Positions 27,606 through 35,666 of a DNA stretch of 36,498 nt are shown one piece after another. This DNA is from Deltaproteobacteria bacterium. GTDB lineage: Bacteria; Desulfobacterota; Desulfuromonadia; Geobacterales; Pseudopelobacteraceae. The stretch covers positions 1 to 36,498 of the forward strand of contig JACRCG010000188.1 in NCBI GenBank assembly GCA_016219145.1, given 5' to 3'. The position numbers and the translations under genes are program-made. Every line of letters begins with the position of its first letter. Positions within the stretch are counted from its first letter, which is position 1. Below the pieces are notes generated by a model. It searched no databases. It worked only from the letters and a program-made list of their open reading frames with translations, and had not been told where the DNA came from.

Positions 27606-27645
27606 TATTCCAAAATATGGGAATATATTCCAGAATTGTGGAAGA
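27606..27645. promoter_or_regulatory. Enhancer-like tandem dyads B and C: TATTCCA-N6-TGGAATA
   Basis: Dyad B (27606-27625) and dyad C (27626-27645) are head-to-tail with a 20-bp period. B is TATTCCA-N6-GGGAATA (one mismatch), and C is TATTCCA-N6-TGGAAGA (one mismatch). Both keep the 6-bp spacer of dyad A. C ends 5 bp from the stop codon of the PAS/sigma-54 activator gene. Confidence 0.75.
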
Positions 27646-27650
27646 CCTGG

Positions 27651-29078
27651 TTACTTGCCGATATCGTACTGGCCCGCCTTGGCGTACAGCGATGACTTGC
27701 TGATTCCCAGTCTGGCGGCGGCAGCCTGTTTATCCCCTTTTTCCTCGCGGATTGCGGAACGGATCGCCTCTTCTTCGGCCAGCTGGGTGATGTACTTCAG
27801 GCTGCGGCAAATATCGGGTGACGACGTACCGACTCCCTTGACCAGCGCAAAGGGGAGGTCCCGTTTTGTAATCGTATTGCCGGTTTTGACATACAGGGCC
27901 TGTTCGAGCACGTTACGAAGCTCTCTTACATTGCCGGGCCAGCCGTAGCTTTTGAGTATTTCGGCCGCATCCGGCTCAACCCCGTCCACCGGAATGCCGG
28001 TCTCTTTTTCCAGCTGCCTGAGGTGAAAACGGATCAGAAGCAAAATATCGTCCGGACGGTTGCGCAGCGGCGGAATATCCAGCATGACCACGTTAAGCCG
28101 GTAATACAGATCATGGCGGAACATCCCCTGTTTTGCCAGCGTTTCAAGATCGCGATTGGAGGCGGCGATGATGCGCACATCGACAAGCTCGGGCTGTTCC
28201 GCGCCGACCGGCTCGATCTCCTTTTCCTGCAAAACCCTCAAGAGTTTGACCTGCATGGTCAGCGGCAGTTCGCTGATCTCGTCCAGAAAGATCGTTCCTC
28301 CGTCAGCCAGCGCGAACTTCCCTTTTTTCCCTTTTTTCAGCGCGCCGGTAAAGGAGCCCTCCCGATAGCCGAACAGTTCCGATTCGAAGAGGGTTTCCGG
28401 TATTGCCGCGCAGTTGACCTTGATAAACGGCCCAAGCGCCCGGTGGCTGGCGTTGTGAATGGCATGAGCAAAAAGTTCCTTGCCGGTTCCGCTCTCTCCT
28501 TTCAGCAGCACGGTGGTGGTACTCATCGCCACCTTGCGGCCCAGCTCCTTGACCCACTCCAGCTCTTTGCTGATTCCGACTATGTGGTCGAATGAGTATT
28601 TGGCGCTCAGGTGATTGCTGAGCTCTCTTTTGTAAAATTCGAGTTCGGTTTTCAGTTTTTTGAAGTTTTCGGTGAAGGTAAACAGATCCTCAATATTCTG
28701 GAACATGATCTTGCCGACCACCGCCACAACTTTCCCGTTTTCGAAGATCGGAATCCGGCTGCAGATCATCTCGTGCCCGCCGATCTTCTGCAGCTGGGCG
28801 ATCTCGGCCACCCCGCTTTTGGCCACCAGGTGCATGCGGGTGTTCTGGATCACTTCGGTGACATGCCTGCCGACCAGCTTGTCGATAGTCGTATCAAGGA
28901 AACGGGCATACGCTTCATTGATCTTCAGGATATAACCTTCGGCGTCGGTGATAAGCAGCCCTTCGTAGGCGTGCCCCAAGGCCTCCTCCAGCATGGTCTG
29001 CCCTTTTTCGGCCAGCACGGCGCGCTTTTTGAGCGCCAGCAGCAGGTTATGAACCCAGCCCTGTCTGTGTATGATCAT
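27651..29078 (-). CDS. PAS-domain sigma-54-dependent transcriptional activator
   Basis: 475 aa from the ATG at 29078 with CGGAGA upstream; the track's 29126 start adds a tail overlapping the glycosyltransferase gene. The N-terminal PAS domain (about residues 30-135) contains AYEGLLITDAEGYILKINEA, then a linker helix. The AAA+ domain has Walker A GESGTGKE (194-201), sigma-54 contact loop GSFTGA (241-246), and LADGGTIFLDEISELP (Walker B). The Fis-type helix-turn-helix is at the C-terminus (DKQAAAARLGISKSSLYAKAG). No receiver domain is present, so it senses a ligand or redox state through PAS rather than a kinase. Its position right upstream of the enhancer dyads and sigma-54 promoter of livG makes it the likely activator of that operon. 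Confidence 0.93.
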   Translation of the reverse strand: MIIHRQGWVHNLLLALKKRAVLAEKGQTMLEEALGHAYEGLLITDAEGYILKINEAYARFLDTTIDKLVGRHVTEVIQNTRMHLVAKSGVAEIAQLQKIGGHEMICSRIPIFENGKVVAVVGKIMFQNIEDLFTFTENFKKLKTELEFYKRELSNHLSAKYSFDHIVGISKELEWVKELGRKVAMSTTTVLLKGESGTGKELFAHAIHNASHRALGPFIKVNCAAIPETLFESELFGYREGSFTGALKKGKKGKFALADGGTIFLDEISELPLTMQVKLLRVLQEKEIEPVGAEQPELVDVRIIAASNRDLETLAKQGMFRHDLYYRLNVVMLDIPPLRNRPDDILLLIRFHLRQLEKETGIPVDGVEPDAAEILKSYGWPGNVRELRNVLEQALYVKTGNTITKRDLPFALVKGVGTSSPDICRSLKYITQLAEEEAIRSAIREEKGDKQAAAARLGISKSSLYAKAGQYDIGK

Positions 29079-29097
29079 GGTTGTCTCCGGAAACTGA

Positions 29098-29847
29098 TCA
29101 TGCCTCGCCTGCCTCAAACAGCACATTCCGTTTTAATCCGGAGCGATGCAGGACATATTTGAACACAGTGGCAAGCACTCCCAAACCATACTGTACACTT
29201 GGCCAGAAGCTGATCGAAGATGCCTCGGGGAAATACTTTGTGGGACAACTGATCTCGCCGATTCGGAAGCCAAAGGCAACTGTCTGCACCAGCATCTCAT
29301 TATCAAAGACAAAATTGTCGGAGTTCGTTTGCAGCGGTAATGTCTCAAGCACCTTACGGCTGAAGGCGCGGTAACCGGTGTGATATTCAGAGAGCTTGGC
29401 ACCCAGGAACAGGTTTTCAAAAGCGGTCAGGAAACGGTTGGCAACGTATTTATAGCGCGGCATTCCGCCTTTCAGCGCACCGCCACCCAGTATGCGGGAG
29501 CCGAGAACGACGTCATAATGACCGGAGGTGATCATGCAGGCCATGGCGGTCACAAGTCGCGGTGAATACTGGTAATCAGGATGAACCATGACGATTATGT
29601 CGGCTCCCAGTTCCAGCGCCGCCCGGTAACAGGTTTTCTGGTTGGCGCCATAGCCGCCGTTGACCGGATGGATAATGGTCCTGATACCAAGCTCTTCCGC
29701 CACTCGGGCCGTGTTGTCGCTGGAAGCGTCATCAACCAGCAAGACCGCATCGACATACTCATGCGGAAGCTCCGCATAGGTCTGACGCAGAGTTTTTTCG
29801 GCATTGTACGCCGGCATGACGACAACCAGTTTTTGTCCTGATATCAT
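29098..29847 (-). CDS. Family 2 glycosyltransferase (dolichyl/polyprenyl-phosphate sugar synthase-like)
   Basis: 249 aa. The GT-A fold begins [13 protein letters not shown], then [11 protein letters not shown] (nucleotide-binding acidic pair), [10 protein letters not shown] and [11 protein letters not shown] in the place of the usual DADLQ metal site. [16 protein letters not shown] and FHTGY-like [11 protein letters not shown] follow. These blocks match the DPM1-like branch that transfers a sugar from a nucleotide donor to a polyprenyl phosphate. No membrane helices are evident, so it is a cytoplasmic or peripheral protein. It lies 58 bp after the activase gene and 19 bp before the PAS regulator, presumably one transcript, though no functional link is obvious. 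Confidence 0.9.
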   Translation of the reverse strand: MISGQKLVVVMPAYNAEKTLRQTYAELPHEYVDAVLLVDDASSDNTARVAEELGIRTIIHPVNGGYGANQKTCYRAALELGADIIVMVHPDYQYSPRLVTAMACMITSGHYDVVLGSRILGGGALKGGMPRYKYVANRFLTAFENLFLGAKLSEYHTGYRAFSRKVLETLPLQTNSDNFVFDNEMLVQTVAFGFRIGEISCPTKYFPEASSISFWPSVQYGLGVLATVFKYVLHRSGLKRNVLFEAGEA

Positions 29848-29905
29848 TCAACCCCCGGAAAAAGTATTATCGCATCTGATCTTGCAACTCTTTGGCTGCA
29901 CTCTC

Positions 29906-32900
29906 TCAATGACAGGAACGCGCACACTTGTCCAGCTCCGACTTCAGCCGCTGGGCGGAGAGTACCAGGCTCTCAAGGCGCGCTTCGACTACCTGGGGGA
30001 AGGCGTTGCCGTCACTTTCTATGGCGAGGAAAGGGAGTGGCAGCTCGTTTTTGTTATCAGCCCAGAAAGGGCCGCTGTGGCGGGAAAAATTCTTTTTTTC
30101 ATCAATCAGCCGATGGTTCAGAATTGATTCGGCAATCCGGCAGGGCATGCAGCCGAACGGACCGATGCTGATCACGCCGTGGGTGTCATCGCCCACTTCG
30201 GTCAGGACCGAACTGACCGTCAAAATAGTTTCGCCGCTCAGAGCCGGATTGATAAGGGCTGAGCCGCGTTTCACCAGATCCGCAACATCTATCTCGCAGG
30301 GGTGGTAAAAACCGCTCAACAGCAGGCGCTTCCTGATCTCGGCTTCGTCTTTGCGCATGAATATATTTTTCAGACGAGTATAGAGACGATCTCCAAGAGA
30401 CGATCTGCTGGAATGTCCTTTGAGCACGTTGTAATCGGTGTAGTATATCCATTCCGTAAGCGGGGCGACGCGTGTCAGCACCCCCCGCTCTGCCAGCTGT
30501 TCGACCAGATACTGCCGGGAGAAGCCGTCCCGGCGAACATAAATCTCACCGGTCAGGTTTATCATGATCGCCTCTCCGATCGGATATTTCTTTCCGCATC
30601 GGGCCAGAGCATTCATCTCCTGCTCCAGTACCTCCAAAACCTCCCTGAAGCTGCCGGACTCAAGGCTGGTCATGATGCGCGCCTTGCCCTGCTCGTACAC
30701 CGCCAGCGCCTCAGCCCGATTTACAGCAACAGTCAGTATCCCGGCGTAGACTTCATCCAGCCCGTCGCTGATGCTGAAAGCCTGCCAGACCCGCCGGGTG
30801 AAGACGGTTGACATCCCGCCGTAACCGTTTTCACAGGAGAGGTTCAGCTGGGCAATGTTGCCGATACGGTGCTTTTTGATATAGGAGGACATGAAGATGC
30901 TGTACTGGCCGAACCGGCAGGGACCGTCGGTATCGGGCATGAACAACACCAGCACCTCGTCATCGATCCTATTTTCTTCCAGGTAGCGCAGCAGTGAACC
31001 GGAGGTCAGAAGCAGCGGCAGACATTCCTTGCAGGTGGCTTCTCCCTTGCCGAGCATAAGTTCCTGCTGGCCGGGAGGGGGGAGCGCCTCGGCCCGGATG
31101 CCGATGTAGCGGAATGCAGCCGCCAGCCCCTTGGTGGCGGTATCTCCCATGGATGGGATCAGCACCCGGACTTTCGGATCGGTCAGCTGATATTCTTCTC
31201 CCGAACCGGTGCGGACAGTCATGCCGACTTTATTCATGAGCAGGCGTGCCGGAGAGAAAGGCTCCTCTGCCGGTTTCGGCAGGTTCAATTCCCTGAAGCC
31301 CCTGACAACATCCAGAAAAGCCTCGATGCGGGTATCTACCCCGGCGTCGGCCGTATGGGCATCCAGCTCAAGAGTCAATGACGGTTTCTGCCCCATGGTA
31401 TTACGGAAGTAACCGGTAATGAAGGAGTCCGGCCCACAGCTGAAGTTGGTGATGTAGACGCCGTAGAGGTTTGGTTTGTTGAGGATGAAGTTGGCCGCCT
31501 TTAAAATCCTCTGGCCGGAGGCCCAGTACATCCACCTGTTTTTTTCCGGAGCAGAGTCGGGGATCGGAAGAAAATCGTATGGAATGATTTTGGAGCCGCG
31601 GGTGGCAAACTTGTGCGGAATCCCCATATTGCCATACCTGCTGAAGGCGTTGTATGAGCGTCCGAACAGAACAAAGGCTGTCTCATGCTCTTTCAGTTCA
31701 GCCATGAAACGTCGGCCATGCTCCTTCATCTCGGCCAGCATAGCCAGCAGCACCAGCCAGGCATCGTCAAAGGCGCGCCCTGACTCACGGGTCGAAAAGC
31801 CGAGCTGACGACCGATTCCGGCAAAAGTCTGACGGAGCTTTTTGTGGTTGTCAAAAGTCAGCACCGCCGTAAGCAGTCTTGGCGCTAGCTGGTCATGAAA
31901 GGCCGCTTTCAGATAGTATGGTTCGGCCTGGACAAAGGGGCAGCTGCAGCCGCTCTCACCGCTGTTGTCAATAGTGGAGCTGATAACATGCGGAATGAAC
32001 ACGTAGTCCGGTTTTTTCTGGAGAAGGCTGCTGATCATGCCGTGACTCAAGACCACCGGATAACAGAATGGCGCTCCGGCAGCCTCCAGTCCGCGCTGGT
32101 CAACACAGTCGCCCAGAATCACCTCGGCCCCCAGATTGCTGAAAAAGTGGGCATACAGCGGATAATAGCTGTTGGAAAAGAGCGAAGCGGGGATGCCGAC
32201 CCTGACCCCGCCCTGTTTGACAGCCTTGGGGGCATAGGCGCCAAAGACCAGCTCCTCGTGCAACCGGACCAGATCAAGCTGGTTGGTGTCGAAAACGTTT
32301 TTGGAGCCGATCAGGTTGTAATATTTGTTGCAGGCCCCGCCGAAAGGATAGATTTTCCCCTTGACGGTTATGCGCGCCACCGAACATTTCCGGTCGCATT
32401 TTTCAGCGCCCCCGGCACAGATGAAGGGTTCCCCGTACTGAACCTCTCTGGCCGACAGTTCTGCCAGATCAAAGCGGCCGCGCTGCAAAAGCCCCTTTTC
32501 AATCTTTCTCTGCGCTTCCAGAGCAGCTCCGAAAGCCCCCATCAATCCGGGCTCGGGCGGCACGATGATCTCCTGGCCGCAGAGCTGGGCCATGGCGGCC
32601 GGGACGGCACTGTTGTAGCAGACCCCCCCCTGCATGAAGATCTTCCTCCCTACCGGCCGATTCCCTTTGACCCGGTTCAGGTAGTTCTGGCAGATCGAAT
32701 ACACCAGTCCGGCTACGATGTCTTCGCGCCCGATCCCCTCTTGAACGGCTGTCTTGATATCGCTGCCGATAAAGGCGGCGCACTGGTCATTGAAGTTGGG
32801 GGGCGAGCTGGAGGTAAAGGCGATGTCGGCAATATCCTTGGTCCCGATCCCGAGAGATTCACAACAGGCTTCCTCCAGAAATGAGCCCGTACCGGCCGAG

Positions 32901-34156
32901 CAGGCTTCGTTCATGGCATAATCGCTGGCTACCCGGTTGGTGATATAGGTATACTTGGCGTCCTGACCGCCGATTTCAAAAATGGTCTCCACTTCAGGAT
33001 CAAAATGGATCGCTGCGGTTGCGTGAGCCACAATCTCGTTGATGACCCCCTCGCTTAATGCATGCAGTCCGGCGATCTGGCGTCCGCTGCCGGTCACTCC
33101 CAGGCCGATGATATCGAGGTCGCTCCCCTCCGGCGACTGGGCCAGAATCTGGCGGTAACACTCGCGGCTGGCCCTGATCGGATCGCCGTTGGTTCGCAGA
33201 TAGACACTGGCCGTGATGGCATGATTATCAGCTCTTATAAGCACCGCCTTGGTGGTGGTGCTGCCGACATCGAGGCCGCAGATGTATTCGCCGTCGTAGA
33301 ACTCACCCCGAGGGACCGATTTGAAGGTAACTCCCGAGCCGGATATATTCAGAGCCGGAAAGGTCGGGAAGGAATGATAGGAGGGGGAAACCAGTTTTGA
33401 CGTGTCGGTGATGACGCTGCCATGCTCTTCCGCCCAGAGCAGCGCCCCCAGGGCTTCAAAGTGGAGCGCTTCCGCCGGCACGATGGTATCGGGGTAGGTT
33501 TCGCGCACGTACTCCAGCACCACCCTGTTGCTGCTGACACCACCGACCAGTAATATCTTCCTGGCCTGAGCCTTTTGCAGAAGCTCAACGATCTTGCCGG
33601 CCATCATCCGGCAGAGTCCGGCAGCGACTTCGCCCTTGTCCTTGCCCTTGTTCAGGGCGTGGGTGCAGTCACTCTTGCAGAACACCGAACATCTCCCCGC
33701 CAACGGATAGGAGTCGGAGCCGGCGGCCCGCTCGACCGCCTCTTCGATGGCCAGCTCCATCCTTTTGATCTGCTGAAAAAAGAACTCGCCGGTTCCGGAG
33801 GCACACTTGTTACCGGTGTGAACTCCGCGAATATTACCCTTGCTGTCGAGCATATAGACCAGGAAGGTTTCGCCGCCGGCCGAGACAATGCAGTCGATTC
33901 CCGGATACTGCGCTTGAATCCTGCGGTAGGCAAGTTCAACCGCTTCAGGTTCCGAGACGGTCGGGATGGTGATCAGTTTTCTGAATTTTCTGCCGGTAAA
34001 GCCGATTGCAGCGGGCGGGATGGATGCAAAAAAATCGTTCAAGGCCCCCATGACCCTGCCGTCATGGGTTATTCGCAAACAGGCAACTCCTGTTTCAGTT
34101 CTCTGTGCAATGCTGATTGTGCTGGCGCCAAGACAGACGCCGTATGCTTTTTGCAT
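29906..34156 (-). CDS. Giant fused acyl-CoA dehydratase activase/dehydratase-like protein
   Basis: 1416 aa from the ATG at 34156 (the track starts at a GTG three codons upstream). Two BcrA/BadF/HgdC-type ATPase domains are joined in tandem. The first (about 1-270) has KCASGTGEFF and SVFCKSDC, with a degenerate ATP loop (GGETF). The second (about 290-560) has GLDVGSTTTKAV, TGSGRQ, EIGGQDAKY, ACSAGTGSFLEE and NDQCAAF. In each, one Cys precedes the GTG loop and a second follows, as needed for the bridging [4Fe-4S] cluster of archerases. After a Cys-rich link (CAGGAEKCDRKC) comes a DUF2229/HgdB-like region to the C-terminus with CKECLPLL and GPFGCMPCRIAE. Relatives in Geobacter and clostridia are similarly fused; their substrate is unknown. 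It may couple ATP hydrolysis to a low-potential electron transfer. Confidence 0.88.
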   Translation of the reverse strand: MQKAYGVCLGASTISIAQRTETGVACLRITHDGRVMGALNDFFASIPPAAIGFTGRKFRKLITIPTVSEPEAVELAYRRIQAQYPGIDCIVSAGGETFLVYMLDSKGNIRGVHTGNKCASGTGEFFFQQIKRMELAIEEAVERAAGSDSYPLAGRCSVFCKSDCTHALNKGKDKGEVAAGLCRMMAGKIVELLQKAQARKILLVGGVSSNRVVLEYVRETYPDTIVPAEALHFEALGALLWAEEHGSVITDTSKLVSPSYHSFPTFPALNISGSGVTFKSVPRGEFYDGEYICGLDVGSTTTKAVLIRADNHAITASVYLRTNGDPIRASRECYRQILAQSPEGSDLDIIGLGVTGSGRQIAGLHALSEGVINEIVAHATAAIHFDPEVETIFEIGGQDAKYTYITNRVASDYAMNEACSAGTGSFLEEACCESLGIGTKDIADIAFTSSSPPNFNDQCAAFIGSDIKTAVQEGIGREDIVAGLVYSICQNYLNRVKGNRPVGRKIFMQGGVCYNSAVPAAMAQLCGQEIIVPPEPGLMGAFGAALEAQRKIEKGLLQRGRFDLAELSAREVQYGEPFICAGGAEKCDRKCSVARITVKGKIYPFGGACNKYYNLIGSKNVFDTNQLDLVRLHEELVFGAYAPKAVKQGGVRVGIPASLFSNSYYPLYAHFFSNLGAEVILGDCVDQRGLEAAGAPFCYPVVLSHGMISSLLQKKPDYVFIPHVISSTIDNSGESGCSCPFVQAEPYYLKAAFHDQLAPRLLTAVLTFDNHKKLRQTFAGIGRQLGFSTRESGRAFDDAWLVLLAMLAEMKEHGRRFMAELKEHETAFVLFGRSYNAFSRYGNMGIPHKFATRGSKIIPYDFLPIPDSAPEKNRWMYWASGQRILKAANFILNKPNLYGVYITNFSCGPDSFITGYFRNTMGQKPSLTLELDAHTADAGVDTRIEAFLDVVRGFRELNLPKPAEEPFSPARLLMNKVGMTVRTGSGEEYQLTDPKVRVLIPSMGDTATKGLAAAFRYIGIRAEALPPPGQQELMLGKGEATCKECLPLLLTSGSLLRYLEENRIDDEVLVLFMPDTDGPCRFGQYSIFMSSYIKKHRIGNIAQLNLSCENGYGGMSTVFTRRVWQAFSISDGLDEVYAGILTVAVNRAEALAVYEQGKARIMTSLESGSFREVLEVLEQEMNALARCGKKYPIGEAIMINLTGEIYVRRDGFSRQYLVEQLAERGVLTRVAPLTEWIYYTDYNVLKGHSSRSSLGDRLYTRLKNIFMRKDEAEIRKRLLLSGFYHPCEIDVADLVKRGSALINPALSGETILTVSSVLTEVGDDTHGVISIGPFGCMPCRIAESILNHRLIDEKKNFSRHSGPFWADNKNELPLPFLAIESDGNAFPQVVEARLESLVLSAQRLKSELDKCARSCH

Positions 34157-34318
34157 GGTGGCCACCCGCTAACAGAATTCATCAATAACTCAAACAATGA
34201 ACTGCTGCTGGAAAAGAGGAAAGTCCAGTCAGTGCGCCTGATTTTGCAGGCTTGCTTTTGGTTGACATTTCATGGAATATGCCTTTTCTGATCAGTCAGT
34301 GCTTGAAGGAAAAAGCAT

Positions 34319-34633
34319 TCAGGCCGCCTTGAGCAGATGTATCCCCTTTAACTCCTGCCGGTAATCCTGCTCGGCGCTCCAGAGATCGAGCGCCACCTGG
34401 GCGTTCATCCAGAAGCGGGATGAATTGCCAAAAAGCAGTGACAGGCGAAGAGCCATGATCGAAGTGAGGGAGCGGCGCCCGTTTAGCAGTTCATTGACAG
34501 TCTGCCTTGATACTTTGAGCGCAGTTGCCAGAGCGGAGACGGAAAGCCCGTAATCAGGCATGAAGTCTTCGCGCAGTATCACGCCGGGATGGGTGGGCGG
34601 GATCAATCGTTTTTTTGTATTTGCTATTGCCAT
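34319..34633 (-). CDS. higA: HigA-type antitoxin (XRE family)
   Basis: 104 aa from the ATG at 34633 with GAGGTG upstream; the track's longer start overlaps higB and is rejected. IPPTHPGVILREDFMPDYGLSV followed by the helix-turn-helix ALATALKVSRQTVNELLNGRR (quoted in part) and the block FWMNAQVALDLW is the HigA/VapI pattern. It would bind and neutralise HigB and repress the operon promoter. It begins 13 bp after the higB stop, in the toxin-first order typical of higBA. Confidence 0.92.
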   Translation of the reverse strand: MAIANTKKRLIPPTHPGVILREDFMPDYGLSVSALATALKVSRQTVNELLNGRRSLTSIMALRLSLLFGNSSRFWMNAQVALDLWSAEQDYRQELKGIHLLKAA

Positions 34634-34646
34634 ATTGCACCTCGCT

Positions 34647-34928
34647 TCAATGATAATCTGTGATTTCGACAGCATAAGCATCGCCATCCTCAAAGACAAA
34701 ACATACGCGCCACTGCTCGTTTACAGATATGGAGTGTTGCCCCGCCCGATCATCCTTCAAAGCATGAAGCCTGTTACCGGGGGGGATTTTCAGATCATCA
34801 AGTGTAGTCGCATAATCCAAAAATTCCAGACGCCGCAAGGCTCGCTGAATAATATCCGCTGGCAGGCGCCTGGAACGCCCGGTCAGATAGACAGTTTCGG
34901 TATGCTTGTCGGCAAATGTTTTGATCAT
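34647..34928 (-). CDS. higB: HigB-type toxin (RelE superfamily)
   Basis: 93 aa. MIKTFADKHTETVYLTGRSR, then ALRRLEFLDYATTLDDLKIPPGNRLHAL (quoted in part) and the final block GQHSISVNEQWRVCFVFEDG...VEITDYH fit the short HigB/RelE toxins that cut mRNA on the ribosome. It is first in the operon and has its own near-consensus promoter with a palindrome on the -35 box. Confidence 0.93.
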   Translation of the reverse strand: MIKTFADKHTETVYLTGRSRRLPADIIQRALRRLEFLDYATTLDDLKIPPGNRLHALKDDRAGQHSISVNEQWRVCFVFEDGDAYAVEITDYH

Positions 34929-34937
34929 GATGCGAAT

Positions 34938-34966
34938 AATGTAATGCGTAACGTGACAGCTGTCAA
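34938..34966 (-). promoter_or_regulatory. higBA promoter with palindromic operator
   Basis: The minus strand reads TTGACA (34961-34966), 17 bp, TACATT (34938-34943). The perfect 12-bp palindrome TGACAGCTGTCA (34954-34965) covers most of the -35 box and is the probable HigA operator. The higB ATG is at 34928, so the leader is very short. Confidence 0.72.
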
Positions 34967-35098
34967 GCGCGATAATATGATTCTACTGCTAACCAGTTTT
35001 GATTGGGAAAAGAGGAAAATACCGGATGGATACTATGTGAGGGTCGATTGCAACTACAGCGGATGCAATTAAGCAATGGTAATTTAACCGTTTTTGAG

Positions 35099-35104
35099 TA
35101 TAAT
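35099..35104 (+). promoter_or_regulatory. Candidate -10 box for the truncated XRE gene
   Basis: A perfect TATAAT lies 32 bp before the ATG at 35137, but no good -35 is found at 16-18 bp. Confidence 0.4.
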
Positions 35105-35136
35105 CCACCTCATTTAATAACAACACTGAGGCGAAG

Positions 35137-35535
35137 ATGTCGCAAGCACTGGTAAATCCCGATATTTTACGCTGGGCAAGAGAACGTTCTTACCTTGGCG
35201 TGGATATGCTTGCCCATAAAATCGGAACCAGGGTTGAGAAGGTGCTTGCCTGGGAAATGGGCGAAGCTCTTCCAACCTTCAAGCAGGCTCAGAAACTTGC
35301 ACATACTGTCCACATTCCTTTTGGTTATCTTTTCTTGCCGGTCCCTCCGGCGGAAACAATTCCTATCCCAGACTTGCGTACAATCGGTGATTTTAAAGCT
35401 GGAAAATCCAGCCCTGAATTTCGCGACCTTATCGGTGATGTGATGCGGAAAAGGGAAGCGGCGGCTTTGTTGGGTACAAGCGTGGGTACTCTGGAGGCGA
35501 TGGGCAGTTTTGTTTTGGAATCAGAGGGCATTTGA
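35137..35535 (+). pseudogene. Truncated XRE/ImmA-IrrE-type regulator, protease domain missing
   Basis: 132 aa. The N-terminal ~65 residues are a helix-turn-helix (ILRWARERSYLGVDMLAHKI, then VEKVLAWEMGEALPTFKQAQKLA), followed by IPFGYLFLPVPPAETIPIPDLRTIGD and a SSPEFRDLI block. This is exactly how the XRE-plus-ImmA/IrrE metallopeptidase family begins, but full-length members run to about 350-400 aa with an HEXXH protease that is absent here. After 'DVMRK' the sequence diverges (REAAALLGTSVGTLEAMG) and stops. It has a sound start (GAGGCGAAG before the ATG), so a short DNA-binding protein could still be made. It may be a decayed gene or a stand-alone repressor. Confidence 0.65.
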
Positions 35536-35559
35536 TTTTCTTATAACTTTCAGTAGGAT
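35532..35559 (+). promoter_or_regulatory. Candidate promoter upstream of the unknown gene and the restriction-modification gene
   Basis: TTGATT (35532-35537), 16 bp, TAGGAT (35554-35559). Both boxes are 4 of 6. The dyads at 35571-35610 lie just downstream. Confidence 0.35.
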
Positions 35560-35570
35560 AGTGGCCAGGG

Positions 35571-35610
35571 TCGCTTCTTCAAAATGTACTTTTGAAATTT
35601 GAAGAAACGA
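35571..35610. promoter_or_regulatory. Nested dyads upstream of the unknown gene
   Basis: An inner perfect repeat TTCAAAA-TGTAC-TTTTGAA (35578-35596) is overlapped by an outer one, TCGCTTCTTCAAA (35571-35583) against TTTGAAGAAACGA (35598-35610), with one mismatch. The arms share sequence, so the two pairings are alternatives. The position just after the candidate promoter fits an operator or a 5' hairpin. Confidence 0.55.
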
Positions 35611-35666
35611 CCTTTCTATTTCGTGTTGTTGTCTTAGCTGGCGGTTTGAACCTTGAACATAAACTC

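Larger units (their letters stand above)
27137..27650. other. Control region of the liv-sco-thiolase-bdhA gene row
   Basis: 514 bp without a credible gene; the short ORFs on both strands have no family features. From the regulator stop codon leftward it holds dyads C, B and A (27645 to 27489), a lone TGGAATA half-site near 27465-27471, the sigma-54 promoter (27366-27381) and a ~220-nt leader. The leader includes a word-like TTTGTG repeat (about 27296-27322) and a partial inverted partner near 27206-27223. Confidence 0.7.

Noticed and set aside
27319-27695. Short ORFs in the region upstream of livG
   Set aside because: They cross the sigma-54 promoter and the dyads, lack ribosome sites and resemble no family; the region is better explained as control DNA.
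34560-35072. 170-aa plus-strand ORF across higA, higB and the intergenic region
   Set aside because: It is antisense to two well-supported toxin-antitoxin genes and shows no domain pattern.
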